Shown: positions 26,348 through 35,166, counted from the first letter of the stretch. The stretch: DNA of 64,000 nucleotides from Denitrificimonas halotolerans (GCF_034259425.1 NZ_JAXIVU010000013.1:1-64000), one strand, 5' to 3'. Notes: generated from the sequence alone by a model not told the origin. A program made the numbers and translations.

Positions 26348-28087
26348 TTAGTTAGTTGCCGCCATTGATTTTTCAATCTTACGAGTAATGTACCACTGTT
26401 GACCAATGGACAGGAGATTGTTAACCACCCAGTACAATACTAAACCAGCAGGGAACCAAAGGAAGAAGAAAGTAAAGATGATAGGCAATAGCTTCATCAC
26501 TTTAGCTTGCATTGGATCCGGTGGTGTTGGGTTAAGTTTTTGCTGAACAAACATACTTAAGCCCATAATAATTGGCAAAATAAAGTATGGGTCTTTACTG
26601 GATAAGTCAGTTAACCAGAACATCCAAGGTGCCTGACGCATCTCGACGCTTTCTAGCAGAACCCAGTATAAAGATAAGAATACTGGCATTTGTACCAAAA
26701 TCGGTAAGCAGCCGCCAAGTGGATTAATCTTCTCTTTTTTGTACAACTCCATCATGCCTTGCGACAGTTTTTGACGGTCATCAGCATAACGCTCTTTAAG
26801 CTCAGCCATTTTTGGAGCAACAGCACGCATACGTGCCATGGACTTATAACTTGCAGCTGAGAGCGGGAAGAAAGCTAGCTTAATCAAAATAGTCAAGACA
26901 ATAATTGACCATCCCCAGTTACCTAAGATGCTGTGGATAACACTCAGTAACCAGAAGATTGGCTGAGCAATAAACCATAAGAAGCCATAGTCAACAGTTA
27001 ATTCTAAACCTGGTGACAAAGCTTTCAAGTGACTCTGAATTTTGGGACCTGCATACAAGGTTGCAGTTGCTTGTGCATGCTGACCTGGCGCAACAACCAT
27101 TGCTGGTGTGGTATAGCCAATAATGTAATTACCTTGTGAATCCTTACGTGTAGTCACTTGGTTGGTTTGCTCTGGGTTAGGTACCCAAGCTGTTACAAAG
27201 TAATGTTGTAACCAAGCAACCCAGCCACCATGAATGGCTTGACTGAAACGTTTATCATCCATATTGCTCATGGATAATTTTTTGTACGGCTCATCAGGTG
27301 TCCATAAAGCAGCACCTAAATATGTTGCAGTACCTGTAGCTGTGGTTGATGAAGGATCACCTTGACCGTCACGCTTGAGTTGGGCAAATAAATTACCTTT
27401 CCACTCTTGTTCGCTCTGGTTATCCACAAGGTAGGTTAAATCAACTTGATAGGCTTGATCGTTAATGCATTCAACTTTACGTTGACTGATATCGCGCGTA
27501 GAACATTCTCCGTTTAACCCCCGGTGAAAAGTGTAGCGCTTAGTATAATGAATGCCTTTTTCTTGGAAAGAAAGATCAACATTGAGCTGTTGTTGTCCAT
27601 CTTCTAAGGTGAACTTTTGTTGAGCAACGCTGTACAGAGGGCGACCACTAGCACGGGCATCTGGACCATTAGCGCCTACTAAACCACTTTGAGCAACATA
27701 AACGCGTTCGTTACTGTTTTCAAATAGCTGTAACGGAATATCAGGGTTAGATGCATTACGTGGGTATTGGCTGAGTTTTAATTCAACAATATCGCCACCA
27801 TTGGGATCAATGGCTAACTGTAATACATCGGTCTGTACGTAAATTAGATCATTGCTAACACTATTATTGACTAGTGTAGGGTCTTGCGTTAACTCATTCA
27901 CAGCAACGGGCAAATCATCATTACCTGCAACAATTGGGGCATCTGAATTGCTGGCAAGTGCTGATTGAGTAGATTGCGTGGTCGCAGCTGTTACTGGTGC
28001 CTGGCCGTAGTCTTGGTTCCATTGAAGAACCATCATATAAGACACAACAGCTAAGGCAACGAGCAGGATGGTACGTTTGATATCCAT
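26348..28087 (-). CDS. yidC: Membrane protein insertase YidC
   Basis: A 579-residue inner-membrane insertase. An N-terminal signal anchor (residues about 5-22) is followed by a large periplasmic domain (about 50-355) and the five-helix insertase core, with the motifs WGWSIIVLTILIKLAFFPLS and NPLGGCLPILVQMPVFLSLYWVL. The basic C-terminus is short. It lies in the conserved order rpmH-rnpA-yidD-yidC-mnmE, and yidD ends 2 bp upstream. Confidence 0.97.
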   Translation of the reverse strand: MDIKRTILLVALAVVSYMMVLQWNQDYGQAPVTAATTQSTQSALASNSDAPIVAGNDDLPVAVNELTQDPTLVNNSVSNDLIYVQTDVLQLAIDPNGGDIVELKLSQYPRNASNPDIPLQLFENSNERVYVAQSGLVGANGPDARASGRPLYSVAQQKFTLEDGQQQLNVDLSFQEKGIHYTKRYTFHRGLNGECSTRDISQRKVECINDQAYQVDLTYLVDNQSEQEWKGNLFAQLKRDGQGDPSSTTATGTATYLGAALWTPDEPYKKLSMSNMDDKRFSQAIHGGWVAWLQHYFVTAWVPNPEQTNQVTTRKDSQGNYIIGYTTPAMVVAPGQHAQATATLYAGPKIQSHLKALSPGLELTVDYGFLWFIAQPIFWLLSVIHSILGNWGWSIIVLTILIKLAFFPLSAASYKSMARMRAVAPKMAELKERYADDRQKLSQGMMELYKKEKINPLGGCLPILVQMPVFLSLYWVLLESVEMRQAPWMFWLTDLSSKDPYFILPIIMGLSMFVQQKLNPTPPDPMQAKVMKLLPIIFTFFFLWFPAGLVLYWVVNNLLSIGQQWYITRKIEKSMAATN

Positions 28088-28089
28088 AG

Positions 28090-28329
28090 TTACTCGGCCG
28101 TAGAAGATGAACAGGAAGAAGGTGGTACGGGATCAAAACCGCCCGAATTCCAAGGATGACAACGTCCAAGTCGTCGAGTAGCTAACCAGCCGCCCCGTAT
28201 TACACCATGTTGTTCAATAGCTTCAATAGCATATGCTGAACAGCTTGGATAAAAACGACAATGACTTGCCATCATTGGGCTGATTGCATAACGATAAAAC
28301 TTAATTGGCAAGATGACCAATTTACGCAT
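28090..28329 (-). CDS. yidD: Membrane protein insertion efficiency factor YidD
   Basis: A 79-residue protein of the YidD/DUF37 family, with the motif SHCRFYPSCSAYAIEAIEQHG and the family's WNSGGFDPVP ending. It aids YidC-dependent insertion. I use the ATG at 28329 (MRKLVILPIKFYRYAISP), which overlaps the end of rnpA by 8 bp; an in-frame ATG at 28464 would lie wholly within rnpA. Confidence 0.93.
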   Translation of the reverse strand: MRKLVILPIKFYRYAISPMMASHCRFYPSCSAYAIEAIEQHGVIRGGWLATRRLGRCHPWNSGGFDPVPPSSCSSSTAE

Positions 28330-28723
28330 TGGCCTGCCCTGTTGAATCGACTTTAGCTGTTTGCTTTGTTGTTGAAACCTGGCGAGCCAAGCGCTTCCAC
28401 ATTTTATCGAACTGTTTTTTAAGCTCAATATTAGACAAATCAGCAATACCCCTACGGGCGACAATTACGATATCTATCCCACTCAACAGATCTTGATTGA
28501 GACGAAATGATTCCCGTATTTGCCGTTTTATTCTATTGCGTTCAACAGCAAGTTTTACGCTTTTTTTACCAATAACCAACCCGAGACGTGGATGTCCGAG
28601 TTGGTTATCACGAGCAAGTAACAAGACACTCTTGCTTGGTACTTTATACTTTGCAGAATCAAAGACAGCCTTAAACTGCTTTGGTGTAAGCAGACGCTTT
28701 TCTCGGCCAAAGCCCAGATTCAT
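28322..28723 (-). CDS. rnpA: Ribonuclease P protein component
   Basis: A 133-residue basic protein subunit of RNase P. It shows FGREKRLLTPKQFKAVF at the N-terminus and the RNA-binding motif AVERNRIKRQIRESFR. It follows rpmH by 16 bp and overlaps yidD by 8 bp in another frame. The C-terminal tail is slightly longer than in E. coli. Confidence 0.95.
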   Translation of the reverse strand: MNLGFGREKRLLTPKQFKAVFDSAKYKVPSKSVLLLARDNQLGHPRLGLVIGKKSVKLAVERNRIKRQIRESFRLNQDLLSGIDIVIVARRGIADLSNIELKKQFDKMWKRLARQVSTTKQTAKVDSTGQANA

Positions 28724-28739
28724 GCTGTACTCGCTTGGA

Positions 28740-28874
28740 TTATGCGCTCAGACGCTTACGGCCTTTGGCACGACGACGCTGAATAACTGCGCGACCGCCA
28801 ACAGTTGCCATGCGAGCACGGAAACCGTGATTACGAGCGCGTTTGAGTGTGCTTGGTTGGAATGTACGTTTCAT
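28740..28874 (-). CDS. rpmH: 50S ribosomal protein L34
   Basis: A 44-residue protein, MKRTFQPSTLKRARNHGF at the start and RRRAKGRKRLSA at the end, matching L34 throughout. It heads the rpmH-rnpA-yidD-yidC operon. A promoter with near-consensus boxes lies 69-97 bp upstream. Past it begins the DnaA-box region. Confidence 0.97.
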   Translation of the reverse strand: MKRTFQPSTLKRARNHGFRARMATVGGRAVIQRRRAKGRKRLSA

Positions 28875-28942
28875 AATTCGTTACCTGGTGACTTCTTGGG
28901 CAAAAGGGGGGCCCGAAGTGGTCCCCGTTAAATAGACCGGCA

Positions 28943-28971
28943 ATTCTAGAGAATGCTGAGCCTTAGGTCAA
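28943..28971 (-). promoter_or_regulatory. Promoter of the rpmH operon
   Basis: Minus strand: -35 TTGACC (28966-28971), 17-base spacer, -10 TAGAAT (28943-28948). Confidence 0.7.
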
Positions 28972-28984
28972 TTGTCTGCAGCAT

Positions 28985-29310
28985 TTGTTTACCTATTTAT
29001 GTTTTACCTGTTTTAAAAAATTTTATTTTTTAACGTGTAATTCAAGATAAATAGAATTAAAAATGAATATATAAAGCTTATTAATGCTGTTACTACTACT
29101 GAGACATTTTTCTGTGGATAATACAAATAATCCTAATGAAATCAGTACCTTATTAGGATTTATAGGTTGTGCTGAAGAAGTGTTCTAAGTGTGCATTAAG
29201 AGTCTATAAGCTGTGCATAAGTAGTGAAGTTATCCACAGGTGTTTTGCTAACAGAGTTATCCACAGTTTGTTGTACTGGGTTTAGCTTGAGTTCTCCACA
29301 GAGTTTAAAA
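28985..29310. other. oriC: Candidate chromosomal replication origin (oriC) between rpmH and ampE
   Basis: A 340-bp non-coding gap. AT-rich DNA (28990-29080) runs into ATATAAAGCTTATTAATG. On the minus strand, the order 5' to 3' is the DnaA box TTATCCACA (29113-29121), a 10-13 base spacer, TAG-TAG-TAA trinucleotides, then the AT-rich tract. That is the order described for the bacterial basal unwinding system. More boxes follow: TTATCCACA at 29230-29238 and 29257-29265, TGTGCATAA at 29212-29220 and TTCTCCACA at 29292-29300. Next to rpmH is also where Pseudomonas origins lie. Strand use and activity are inferred. Confidence 0.8.
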
Positions 29311-29322
29311 CTGTAAATATGC

Positions 29323-30153
29323 TTAGAAAAATAACGTCCAAAAGGCTAAAAAAGCTATCCACAAGACTGCTGAGCGTATTAATAACAGCCAAATATCATT
29401 TAAAGTATCCGTGCCTTGTATCCCTAAAGCATTGTTTTCTGCTTCAACTGCAGCACGTCCTGTCTTGCTAATGAGGTTATCAGCAGGTTCTGTTATACAC
29501 AGTAAATCCGGTGTGAGTGTTCGGCTGACGGTGATGAAATTACCTAATAAAGCAAAACTTAAACTCAATATACGCACGGGGATCCAGTTCAAAGCATGCA
29601 ATATACGAGTGGCCTTTCCCGCAGCTTGTGGCCAATTAGACTGCTCTGAAGTCAGGACCAGTAGACGATAAAATAACGCAGCTATAGGACCTGCAATGAT
29701 GTAATAAAAGATGACGGCAAAGAATCCTTGAAAGCCTTGCCAAAGGAGGTGACCTTGTACTGCTTGCAATAATCCTGCAGGTTCTTCAGATTGAATCAGT
29801 AGATCTCTTTGGGCTGCAAGACTGGCTGCTTGGGTGTCTTGTCGGCGCCAAGCATCGGTAAAAGGTCCTAAAGCAACACGTACGTCACCGCGACTTAGAC
29901 TGTACATAAGAACGATAAGGTGCACTGGTAGCAGTAACAGTCCATATGCAACTGATTTTAAGCTTACTAAGACAAGGGCTAAGGCTATAAGCGGTAAACT
30001 TAGAGCTAACAGTAGGGCTAAGGTGTGTTGTTTAGAAAGGAGCTTGTGACAGCGCTGCAGTTGCTCATACCACCATTGGTCTTTTTGTAACATCTGTCTC
30101 CAGTGAGATAGTTTTTCTAGCAAGATGGTTAGAATAAGGACCAGAAAACTCAT
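29323..30153 (-). CDS. ampE: AmpE-like inner-membrane protein
   Basis: A 276-residue membrane protein with helices near the N-terminus, at about residues 45-85, 145-175 and at the extreme C-terminus. I chose the ATG at 30153 (MSFLVLILTILLEKLS), with GGAG 7 bases upstream, over one 13 codons earlier inside ampD. AmpE is a CobD/CbiB-like protein coupled to AmpD in many gammaproteobacteria, and its role is poorly defined. The start overlaps the ampD stop by 4 bp. Confidence 0.85.
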   Translation of the reverse strand: MSFLVLILTILLEKLSHWRQMLQKDQWWYEQLQRCHKLLSKQHTLALLLALSLPLIALALVLVSLKSVAYGLLLLPVHLIVLMYSLSRGDVRVALGPFTDAWRRQDTQAASLAAQRDLLIQSEEPAGLLQAVQGHLLWQGFQGFFAVIFYYIIAGPIAALFYRLLVLTSEQSNWPQAAGKATRILHALNWIPVRILSLSFALLGNFITVSRTLTPDLLCITEPADNLISKTGRAAVEAENNALGIQGTDTLNDIWLLLIRSAVLWIAFLAFWTLFF

Positions 30154-30725
30154 AGTATTTCTCCAAGCTGTTTTGCCGCTATGTTCTGCCATTTAAATGC
30201 AGGACCAGGGTCGGTTTTTCGTTTAGGGGCAATATCACTGTGACCGCAAATACGTTCAGAAGTGATCATTGGGTAGTGTTTGATGAGTTCATTAATCAGT
30301 TGATTTAGGCTTTTATACTGCGCTTCTGTATAGGGCCTATGATCTTCCCCTTCCAATTCGATTCCTAATGAAAAGTCATTACAGGCTTCGCGTCCTTGAA
30401 AGTTAGACACACCTGCATGCCAAGCACGATCTAAGCAGCTTACAAATTGAGTGATAGAGCCTGTGCGTTTAATAAAAAAATGTGCAGAGACTTTCAGATG
30501 GGCAATATCTGCAAAGTACGGGTGAGCATTAATAGGAAGCTGATTGGTAAAGAAAGCCTCCACCATATCAGTCCCAAACTGTCCTGGAGGTAAGCTGATA
30601 TTGTGGATAACTAATAATGAGATTTCTGCTGAGGGGCGTGCATTACAATTTTCTGATGGTATGTGTTTGATACCGCTGATCCAACCAGTATTGGGGTCAA
30701 GATTTAAAGGGCACTCAGGTTGCAT
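30150..30725 (-). CDS. ampD: 1,6-anhydro-N-acetylmuramyl-L-alanine amidase AmpD
   Basis: A 191-residue cytoplasmic zinc amidase for muropeptide recycling, whose loss derepresses ampC in species that have it. I chose the ATG at 30725 (MQPECPLNLD), with AGGAT upstream. His41 and the ICGHSDIAPKRKTDPG motif supply the zinc ligands. No signal peptide and no peptidoglycan-binding domain, unlike AmiD at 2.1 kb. The left end of IS copy D lies 87 bp upstream, so its native promoter may be shortened. Confidence 0.93.
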   Translation of the reverse strand: MQPECPLNLDPNTGWISGIKHIPSENCNARPSAEISLLVIHNISLPPGQFGTDMVEAFFTNQLPINAHPYFADIAHLKVSAHFFIKRTGSITQFVSCLDRAWHAGVSNFQGREACNDFSLGIELEGEDHRPYTEAQYKSLNQLINELIKHYPMITSERICGHSDIAPKRKTDPGPAFKWQNIAAKQLGEIL

Positions 30726-30812
30726 AAAAATATCCTGTAAGCATGTTAGTCGGAGGCGTAAGTACCCTACTGTGCCATCAAGGCTATGAATAGCATAGAC
30801 AGTAGCGGTTAT

Positions 30813-31322
30813 CAAAATCGCTTAAGCCCTCGTACTTTGAGTGCGAGGATGGATAGCGAGGGCTGCTAAAGCTTTTGCACTAGAGGTTGATACTGGTATT
30901 GTATACAGCATTATAAAGCATACCAAAACATTGAAAGTCCGAGTCCGAGTCCGAGTCCGAGTCCGAGACAGACATGTGCCTTTGCTTAATAGAATGGCAA
31001 GAAGCGTTAATTTCGTCTGGAACTTTGTTAATGAATTAAGTCAACGCTCGATTAAAGAGTGTGGCGTGTTTTTGTCTGCTTTTGACATGCACCATTACAC
31101 CAAGGGCGCGGGTAAAGAGCTGGGGTTGCACAGCCAAACCTTACAGTGCATCGCGAGTGAGTATGTCACGCGCCGTAAGCAGTTTAATAAAGAGAGGCTG
31201 AACTGGCGCAAATCAGGCGGCGCTCACGATCGCGATATCAACGCGGCACGTAACATTCTCGCGGCTAGGCATGGTCGTCTAGCAGTAGGAATCTCTGTCC
31301 TTTAGGTCGGGGAGGATGTCAA
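30813..31322 (+). mobile_element. IS605-type TnpB element, copy D, internally deleted
   Basis: A 510-bp derivative with both ends: CAAAATCGCT after TTAT (30809-30812) and GGATGTCAA ending at 31322. The central part of tnpB is missing. It lies between the start of ampD and the end of hemE. Confidence 0.85.
30922..31305 (+). pseudogene. tnpB with large in-frame deletion (copy D)
   Basis: Encodes the TnpB N-terminus (to about residue 97, WRKSGG) joined in frame to the last 28 residues (AHDRDINAARNILAA...). The RuvC-I region and the zinc finger are lost. The usual ATG is ATT here, although a GTG at 30841 opens the same frame to give 154 codons. A GTCCGA unit near the start has expanded to five copies (30937-30966), against about two in the intact gene. 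No nuclease activity is expected. Confidence 0.8.
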
Positions 31323-31326
31323 AAAC

Positions 31327-31354
31327 AACTAAGGCCGCAAATGCGGCCTTAGTT
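31327..31354 (-). terminator. Terminator of hemE
   Basis: AACTAAGGCCGC (31327-31338) pairs perfectly with GCGGCCTTAGTT (31343-31354). On the minus strand it is followed by GTTTTTG, part of which comes from the right end of IS copy D. A DnaA box TTATCCACA overlaps its upstream edge (31353-31361). Confidence 0.85.
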
Positions 31355-31371
31355 ATCCACAGGTTATGCAA

Positions 31372-32439
31372 TTAACCTTGGTGATATTTAGCAGAAAGGT
31401 CATGCACTGCATTGATGAATGCACCAGCATGTTCAGGTTTGACTTCAGGGGTAATACCGTGGCCGAGGTTGAAAACATGGCCAGGACCCGAACCGTAGCT
31501 TTCTAAAATACGGCCTACTTCTGTTTCAATAGCAGCAGGGTTTGCATATAAAACAGTTGGATCCATATTACCTTGTAGGGCAACTTTATCGCCGACACGT
31601 TTACGGGCTTCTCCCATATCACAAGTCCAGTCTAAACCTAGAGCTTCAACACCAGTGTTTGCCATGGATTCGAGCCATAGGCCACCACCTTTTGTGAATA
31701 GAATCACAGGGACACGACGGCCTTCATGTTCACGGATTAAACCGTCAACGATTTTCTGCATATAGGCTAAAGAGAACTCTTGGTATGCTGCTGAAGATAA
31801 GCTACCACCCCAGCTATCAAAGATTTGCACTGCTTGTGCACCGGCTAAGATTTGCGCGTTAAGATAAGTGGTCACTGATTGAGCCAACTTATCTAGCAGC
31901 ATATGCATAGCTTGCGGATTATCGTAAAGCAGGGCTTTACTTTTGCGGAAGTCTTTTGAAGAACCACCTTCAACCATGTAAGTAGCAAGAGTCCAAGGGC
32001 TGCCAGCAAAACCAATCAGGGGTACGCGTCCGTTTAATTCATGACGAATAGTGCGCACAGCATCCATGACATAACCGAGATCTTTTTCAGGGTCAGGGAT
32101 GGGTAGCGCTTCAATGGCTTCAGGGGTGTCAACAATTTTTTTGAACTTAGGACCCTCACCTGTTTCGAAGTATAGACCTAAGCCCATTGCGTCGGGGATG
32201 GTTAAAATATCTGAAAAAAGAATCGCGGCATCGAGTGGGAAGCGTTCTAATGGTTGTAAAGTTACTTCGCAAGCCATTTCAGGATTCATGCATAAAGACA
32301 TAAAGTCTCCTGCACGTGTACGGCTCGCTCTATACTCTGGTAAGTAGCGGCCTGCCTGACGCATCATCCATACAGGTGTAACATCAACCGGCTGCTTGAG
32401 CAGGGCGCGGAGAAAACGATCATTTTTCAGAGCAGTCAT
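31372..32439 (-). CDS. hemE: Uroporphyrinogen decarboxylase
   Basis: A 355-residue heme pathway enzyme converting uroporphyrinogen III to coproporphyrinogen III. I use the ATG at 32439 (MTALKNDRFLRALLKQP); a TTG four codons earlier is less likely. It contains the signatures PVWMMRQAGRYLPEYR and GFAGSPWTLATYMVEGG, with active-site residues present. It stands alone on the minus strand with its own terminator. Confidence 0.97.
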   Translation of the reverse strand: MTALKNDRFLRALLKQPVDVTPVWMMRQAGRYLPEYRASRTRAGDFMSLCMNPEMACEVTLQPLERFPLDAAILFSDILTIPDAMGLGLYFETGEGPKFKKIVDTPEAIEALPIPDPEKDLGYVMDAVRTIRHELNGRVPLIGFAGSPWTLATYMVEGGSSKDFRKSKALLYDNPQAMHMLLDKLAQSVTTYLNAQILAGAQAVQIFDSWGGSLSSAAYQEFSLAYMQKIVDGLIREHEGRRVPVILFTKGGGLWLESMANTGVEALGLDWTCDMGEARKRVGDKVALQGNMDPTVLYANPAAIETEVGRILESYGSGPGHVFNLGHGITPEVKPEHAGAFINAVHDLSAKYHQG

Positions 32440-32611
32440 ATTAGCGTCCAATAGAGATTAATAGGTTATTGTCGCAAATTTGCTTACCAAAGGCACGAAT
32501 CACCAGGAAAGTGTGTAGTAAGCAGAGTTTAGGTCAACTGCAACAATAGGCTTGTTAAGGTACTAGTCTAGCGCATCATACACTTATAAGCATATTAGCT
32601 AGGGGCTGAGA

Positions 32612-33229
32612 ATGAAGAATACATTGATCGATGACAGTTTATTTGTAGTGGCGGCAGAAGGTGATGGTCAGAGAGGAATGCCTGAGCATGCTGTGCTGCA
32701 GCGTTCTATTTTTCCGCCCTTTCCTGAGCATTACCAGTGCGTATTATTTGGGATGGGCTGCTTTTGGGGAGCTGAGCGTCGATTTTGGCAGCAGCGCGGC
32801 GTGTATACTACGGCTGTGGGGTATGCTGGTGGTAACACACTCAAACCCAACTATGAGCAGGTATGCAGTGGTTTAACCGAGCATGCTGAAGTTGTATTGG
32901 TTGTTTTTGACCCATCAGAGATCTCTTTCTCTGAACTGTTACAAGTATTTTGGCAGTCACATGATCCAACCCAAGGAATGCGTCAAGGCAATGATGTGGG
33001 CAGCCAATATCGTTCAGTGATTTACTGTATGAGTCGAGAGCAATTAGAAGAAGCGCAAGCCAGTTGTGTACATTATCAAAAACGTTTAATCACTGCTGGT
33101 GGTGCCAGTATCACAACCGACATAGAAATGGCTCCTGTATTTTATTACGCCGAAACCATGCATCAGCAATCCCTTGCTCATAACCCACAAGGTTACTGTG
33201 GTCTTCGTGGGACTGGGGTGATGTATTAA
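32612..33229 (+). CDS. msrA: Peptide-methionine (S)-S-oxide reductase MsrA
   Basis: A 205-residue repair enzyme for oxidised methionine. Catalytic Cys50 lies in GCFWGAER, and GNDVGSQYRSVIY is the substrate-binding stretch. A resolving cysteine is present in PQGYCGLRG near the C-terminus. The N-terminal extension of about 40 residues (FPPFPEHYQ) is usual for the long gammaproteobacterial form. GGGGCTGAG precedes the ATG. Confidence 0.95.
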   Translation: MKNTLIDDSLFVVAAEGDGQRGMPEHAVLQRSIFPPFPEHYQCVLFGMGCFWGAERRFWQQRGVYTTAVGYAGGNTLKPNYEQVCSGLTEHAEVVLVVFDPSEISFSELLQVFWQSHDPTQGMRQGNDVGSQYRSVIYCMSREQLEEAQASCVHYQKRLITAGGASITTDIEMAPVFYYAETMHQQSLAHNPQGYCGLRGTGVMY

Positions 33230-33236
33230 GGATTAA

Positions 33237-33276
33237 CTACCCACCACTTTAGAGGTGAGGGAATTCTGCTAGGTCA
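33237..33276. repeat. Solo IS200/IS605-type terminal hairpin
   Basis: CTACCCACCACTTTAGAGGTGAGGG followed by AATTCTGCTAGGTCAT, similar to 19156-19203 and 19831-19863. No transposase gene is adjacent. A DnaA box TGTGGATAA follows at 33290-33298. Confidence 0.45.
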
Positions 33277-33342
33277 TTGTTAAAACGGTTGTGGATAAGT
33301 TGCCTAGGCTGTTTTGAGTATTGGCTAGGATCAATATATGTT

Positions 33343-33380
33343 TAAACGACCAGCCTATATTTTCTAGGACTGGCCGTTTA
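33343..33380. terminator. Hairpin between convergent msrA and acyl-CoA dehydrogenase
   Basis: TAAACG, CCAG and CCTA pair with TAGG, CTGG and CGTTTA, with small mismatches, around a TATTTTC loop. Placement between convergent genes suggests a bidirectional terminator. Confidence 0.6.
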
Positions 33381-33387
33381 TAGGGAG

Positions 33388-35166
33388 TTAGAACTGCTCA
33401 GGGGCTAACAAGTATAAGCTTTCACTACCAGCTTTGACTGAGCTAGTAAGCGAATGGATACGCGGTAATAAGCGAGCAAAGAAGAAGCGCGCTGTACCTA
33501 GTTTACTAGCATAGAAGTCATCTTCTTTTTCTTTATCTTGTGCTGCAGCTGCCATCATTGCCCACATATAAGCATAGGCTGTATAACCAAAGACGTGTAA
33601 GTATTCAACAGAGGCAGCACCAATTTCATTTGGATTGGTTTGAGCTTGTTCAAGTAACCAAGCAGTTAAATCATCGAGATTTACAATGGCTGTTTTAAGC
33701 GGTTCAGTGAATTCAGAAAGCTTATTATCGGCAGTAGCGATAAAGGCTTTAACCTCATCAGAAAAATGTCGGTAAAAAACGCCACCGTTGGCCACGACCT
33801 TACGGCCAGCCAAGTCTAACGACTGAATACCGTTGGTGCCTTCGTAAATTTGTGTAATACGACAGTCACGAATCAGCTGTTCTTGACCCCATTCACGTAC
33901 ATAACCATGACCGCCAAAAACTTGCTGACCATGAATAGTGGATTCTAAACCAACGTCTGTTAAAAATGCTTTAGCAATGGGGGTTAATAAAGCGACTAAT
34001 TCTGCTCCACGCTTTTGCATTTCTATGTCGTCACTGTATTTTGCAATGTCCAGTTGCATGGCTACGTAGCTTGAGAAGGCACGTCCTCCTTCATTGAAGG
34101 CTTTCATGGTAAGTAGCATGCGGCGTACATCAGGGTGAACTATGATTGGGTCAGCTTGTTTGTCAGGTGCTACGGTGCCGCTTGGGGCTCGGCTTTGGAT
34201 ACGATCTTTAGCGTATTCAATGGCGCTCTGGTAAGAACGTTCACCTAAAGATAAACCTTGGATGCCAACACCTAGACGCTCATAGTTCATCATAGTGAAC
34301 ATTGCTGCTAAGCCTTTGTTGGGCGCATCAATGATATAGCCGGTAGCGTTATCGAAATTCATAACACAAGTAGCTGAACCATTGATTCCCATTTTATGTT
34401 CAATTGAGCCACAGGATAAGTTGTTAGCTTCACCGAGAGATCCATCATCTTTGACCATTATTTTAGGGACTAAAAATAATGAAATGCCTTTAGCGCCAGC
34501 AGGGGCGTCAGGTAGTTTAGCTAGCACTAAATGGATGATATTTTCGGTAAGGTCATGCTCACCACCAGTGATGAAAATTTTGGTACCGGTGATTTTGTAG
34601 CTGCCATCAACTTGTGGTTCTGCTTTAGTACGAATAATGCCGAGATCTGTACCTGCATGGGGCTCAGTTAAGCACATTGAACCGGCCCACGAGCCGTTAT
34701 ACATGTTTGGCAAGTATTTTTCTTTTAAAGCTTCACTGGCATGCGCATGGATTGATAAACACGCGCCAGCAGTCAGCATTGGGTATAAGCCAAATGACAA
34801 GTTGGCAGAGTTAATCATCTCTTCAATTTGTGCAGTGATCATTTTAGGCATGCCCATGCCGCCAAACTGAGGGTCACCACCGACTCCGACCCAGCCTCCC
34901 TCAGCATAGGTTTTATAGGCTTCAATAAAACCTGCTGGAGTGGTGACTACACCATCATTCCATTTGCAGCCTTCTTCATCACCGATACGGTTGGTAGGTG
35001 CAATGGAGCCTTCAGCAACTTTACCAGCTTCTTCTAAGATGGCGCTGGCTGTTTCAGTATCAACGCTTTCTGCCAATGCAGGAAGTCGCTCCCAAAGCTT
35101 ACCTGCTTCGAACACTTCGTTGAGTACAAAACTCATGTCACGTAAAGGTGCTTTGTAGTCGGCCAT
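33388..35166 (-). CDS. Acyl-CoA dehydrogenase (long C-terminal type)
   Basis: A 592-residue FAD enzyme for the first beta-oxidation step. The N-terminal, middle and C-terminal acyl-CoA dehydrogenase domains are present (MCLTEPHAGTDLG as the FAD/substrate motif, QQVFGGHGYVREWG, RDCRITQIYEGTNGIQ), plus the extra C-terminal domain of the 590-600 residue class. It is a clear paralogue of the neighbouring gene at 35394-37199. Substrate chain length cannot be read from sequence. Confidence 0.92.
   Translation of the reverse strand: MADYKAPLRDMSFVLNEVFEAGKLWERLPALAESVDTETASAILEEAGKVAEGSIAPTNRIGDEEGCKWNDGVVTTPAGFIEAYKTYAEGGWVGVGGDPQFGGMGMPKMITAQIEEMINSANLSFGLYPMLTAGACLSIHAHASEALKEKYLPNMYNGSWAGSMCLTEPHAGTDLGIIRTKAEPQVDGSYKITGTKIFITGGEHDLTENIIHLVLAKLPDAPAGAKGISLFLVPKIMVKDDGSLGEANNLSCGSIEHKMGINGSATCVMNFDNATGYIIDAPNKGLAAMFTMMNYERLGVGIQGLSLGERSYQSAIEYAKDRIQSRAPSGTVAPDKQADPIIVHPDVRRMLLTMKAFNEGGRAFSSYVAMQLDIAKYSDDIEMQKRGAELVALLTPIAKAFLTDVGLESTIHGQQVFGGHGYVREWGQEQLIRDCRITQIYEGTNGIQSLDLAGRKVVANGGVFYRHFSDEVKAFIATADNKLSEFTEPLKTAIVNLDDLTAWLLEQAQTNPNEIGAASVEYLHVFGYTAYAYMWAMMAAAAQDKEKEDDFYASKLGTARFFFARLLPRIHSLTSSVKAGSESLYLLAPEQF

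Noticed and set aside
30937..30966. Short tandem repeat that could hint at a CRISPR or VNTR locus
   Set aside because: The units are 6 bp with no spacers and lie inside a decayed tnpB, so this is coding-sequence slippage.
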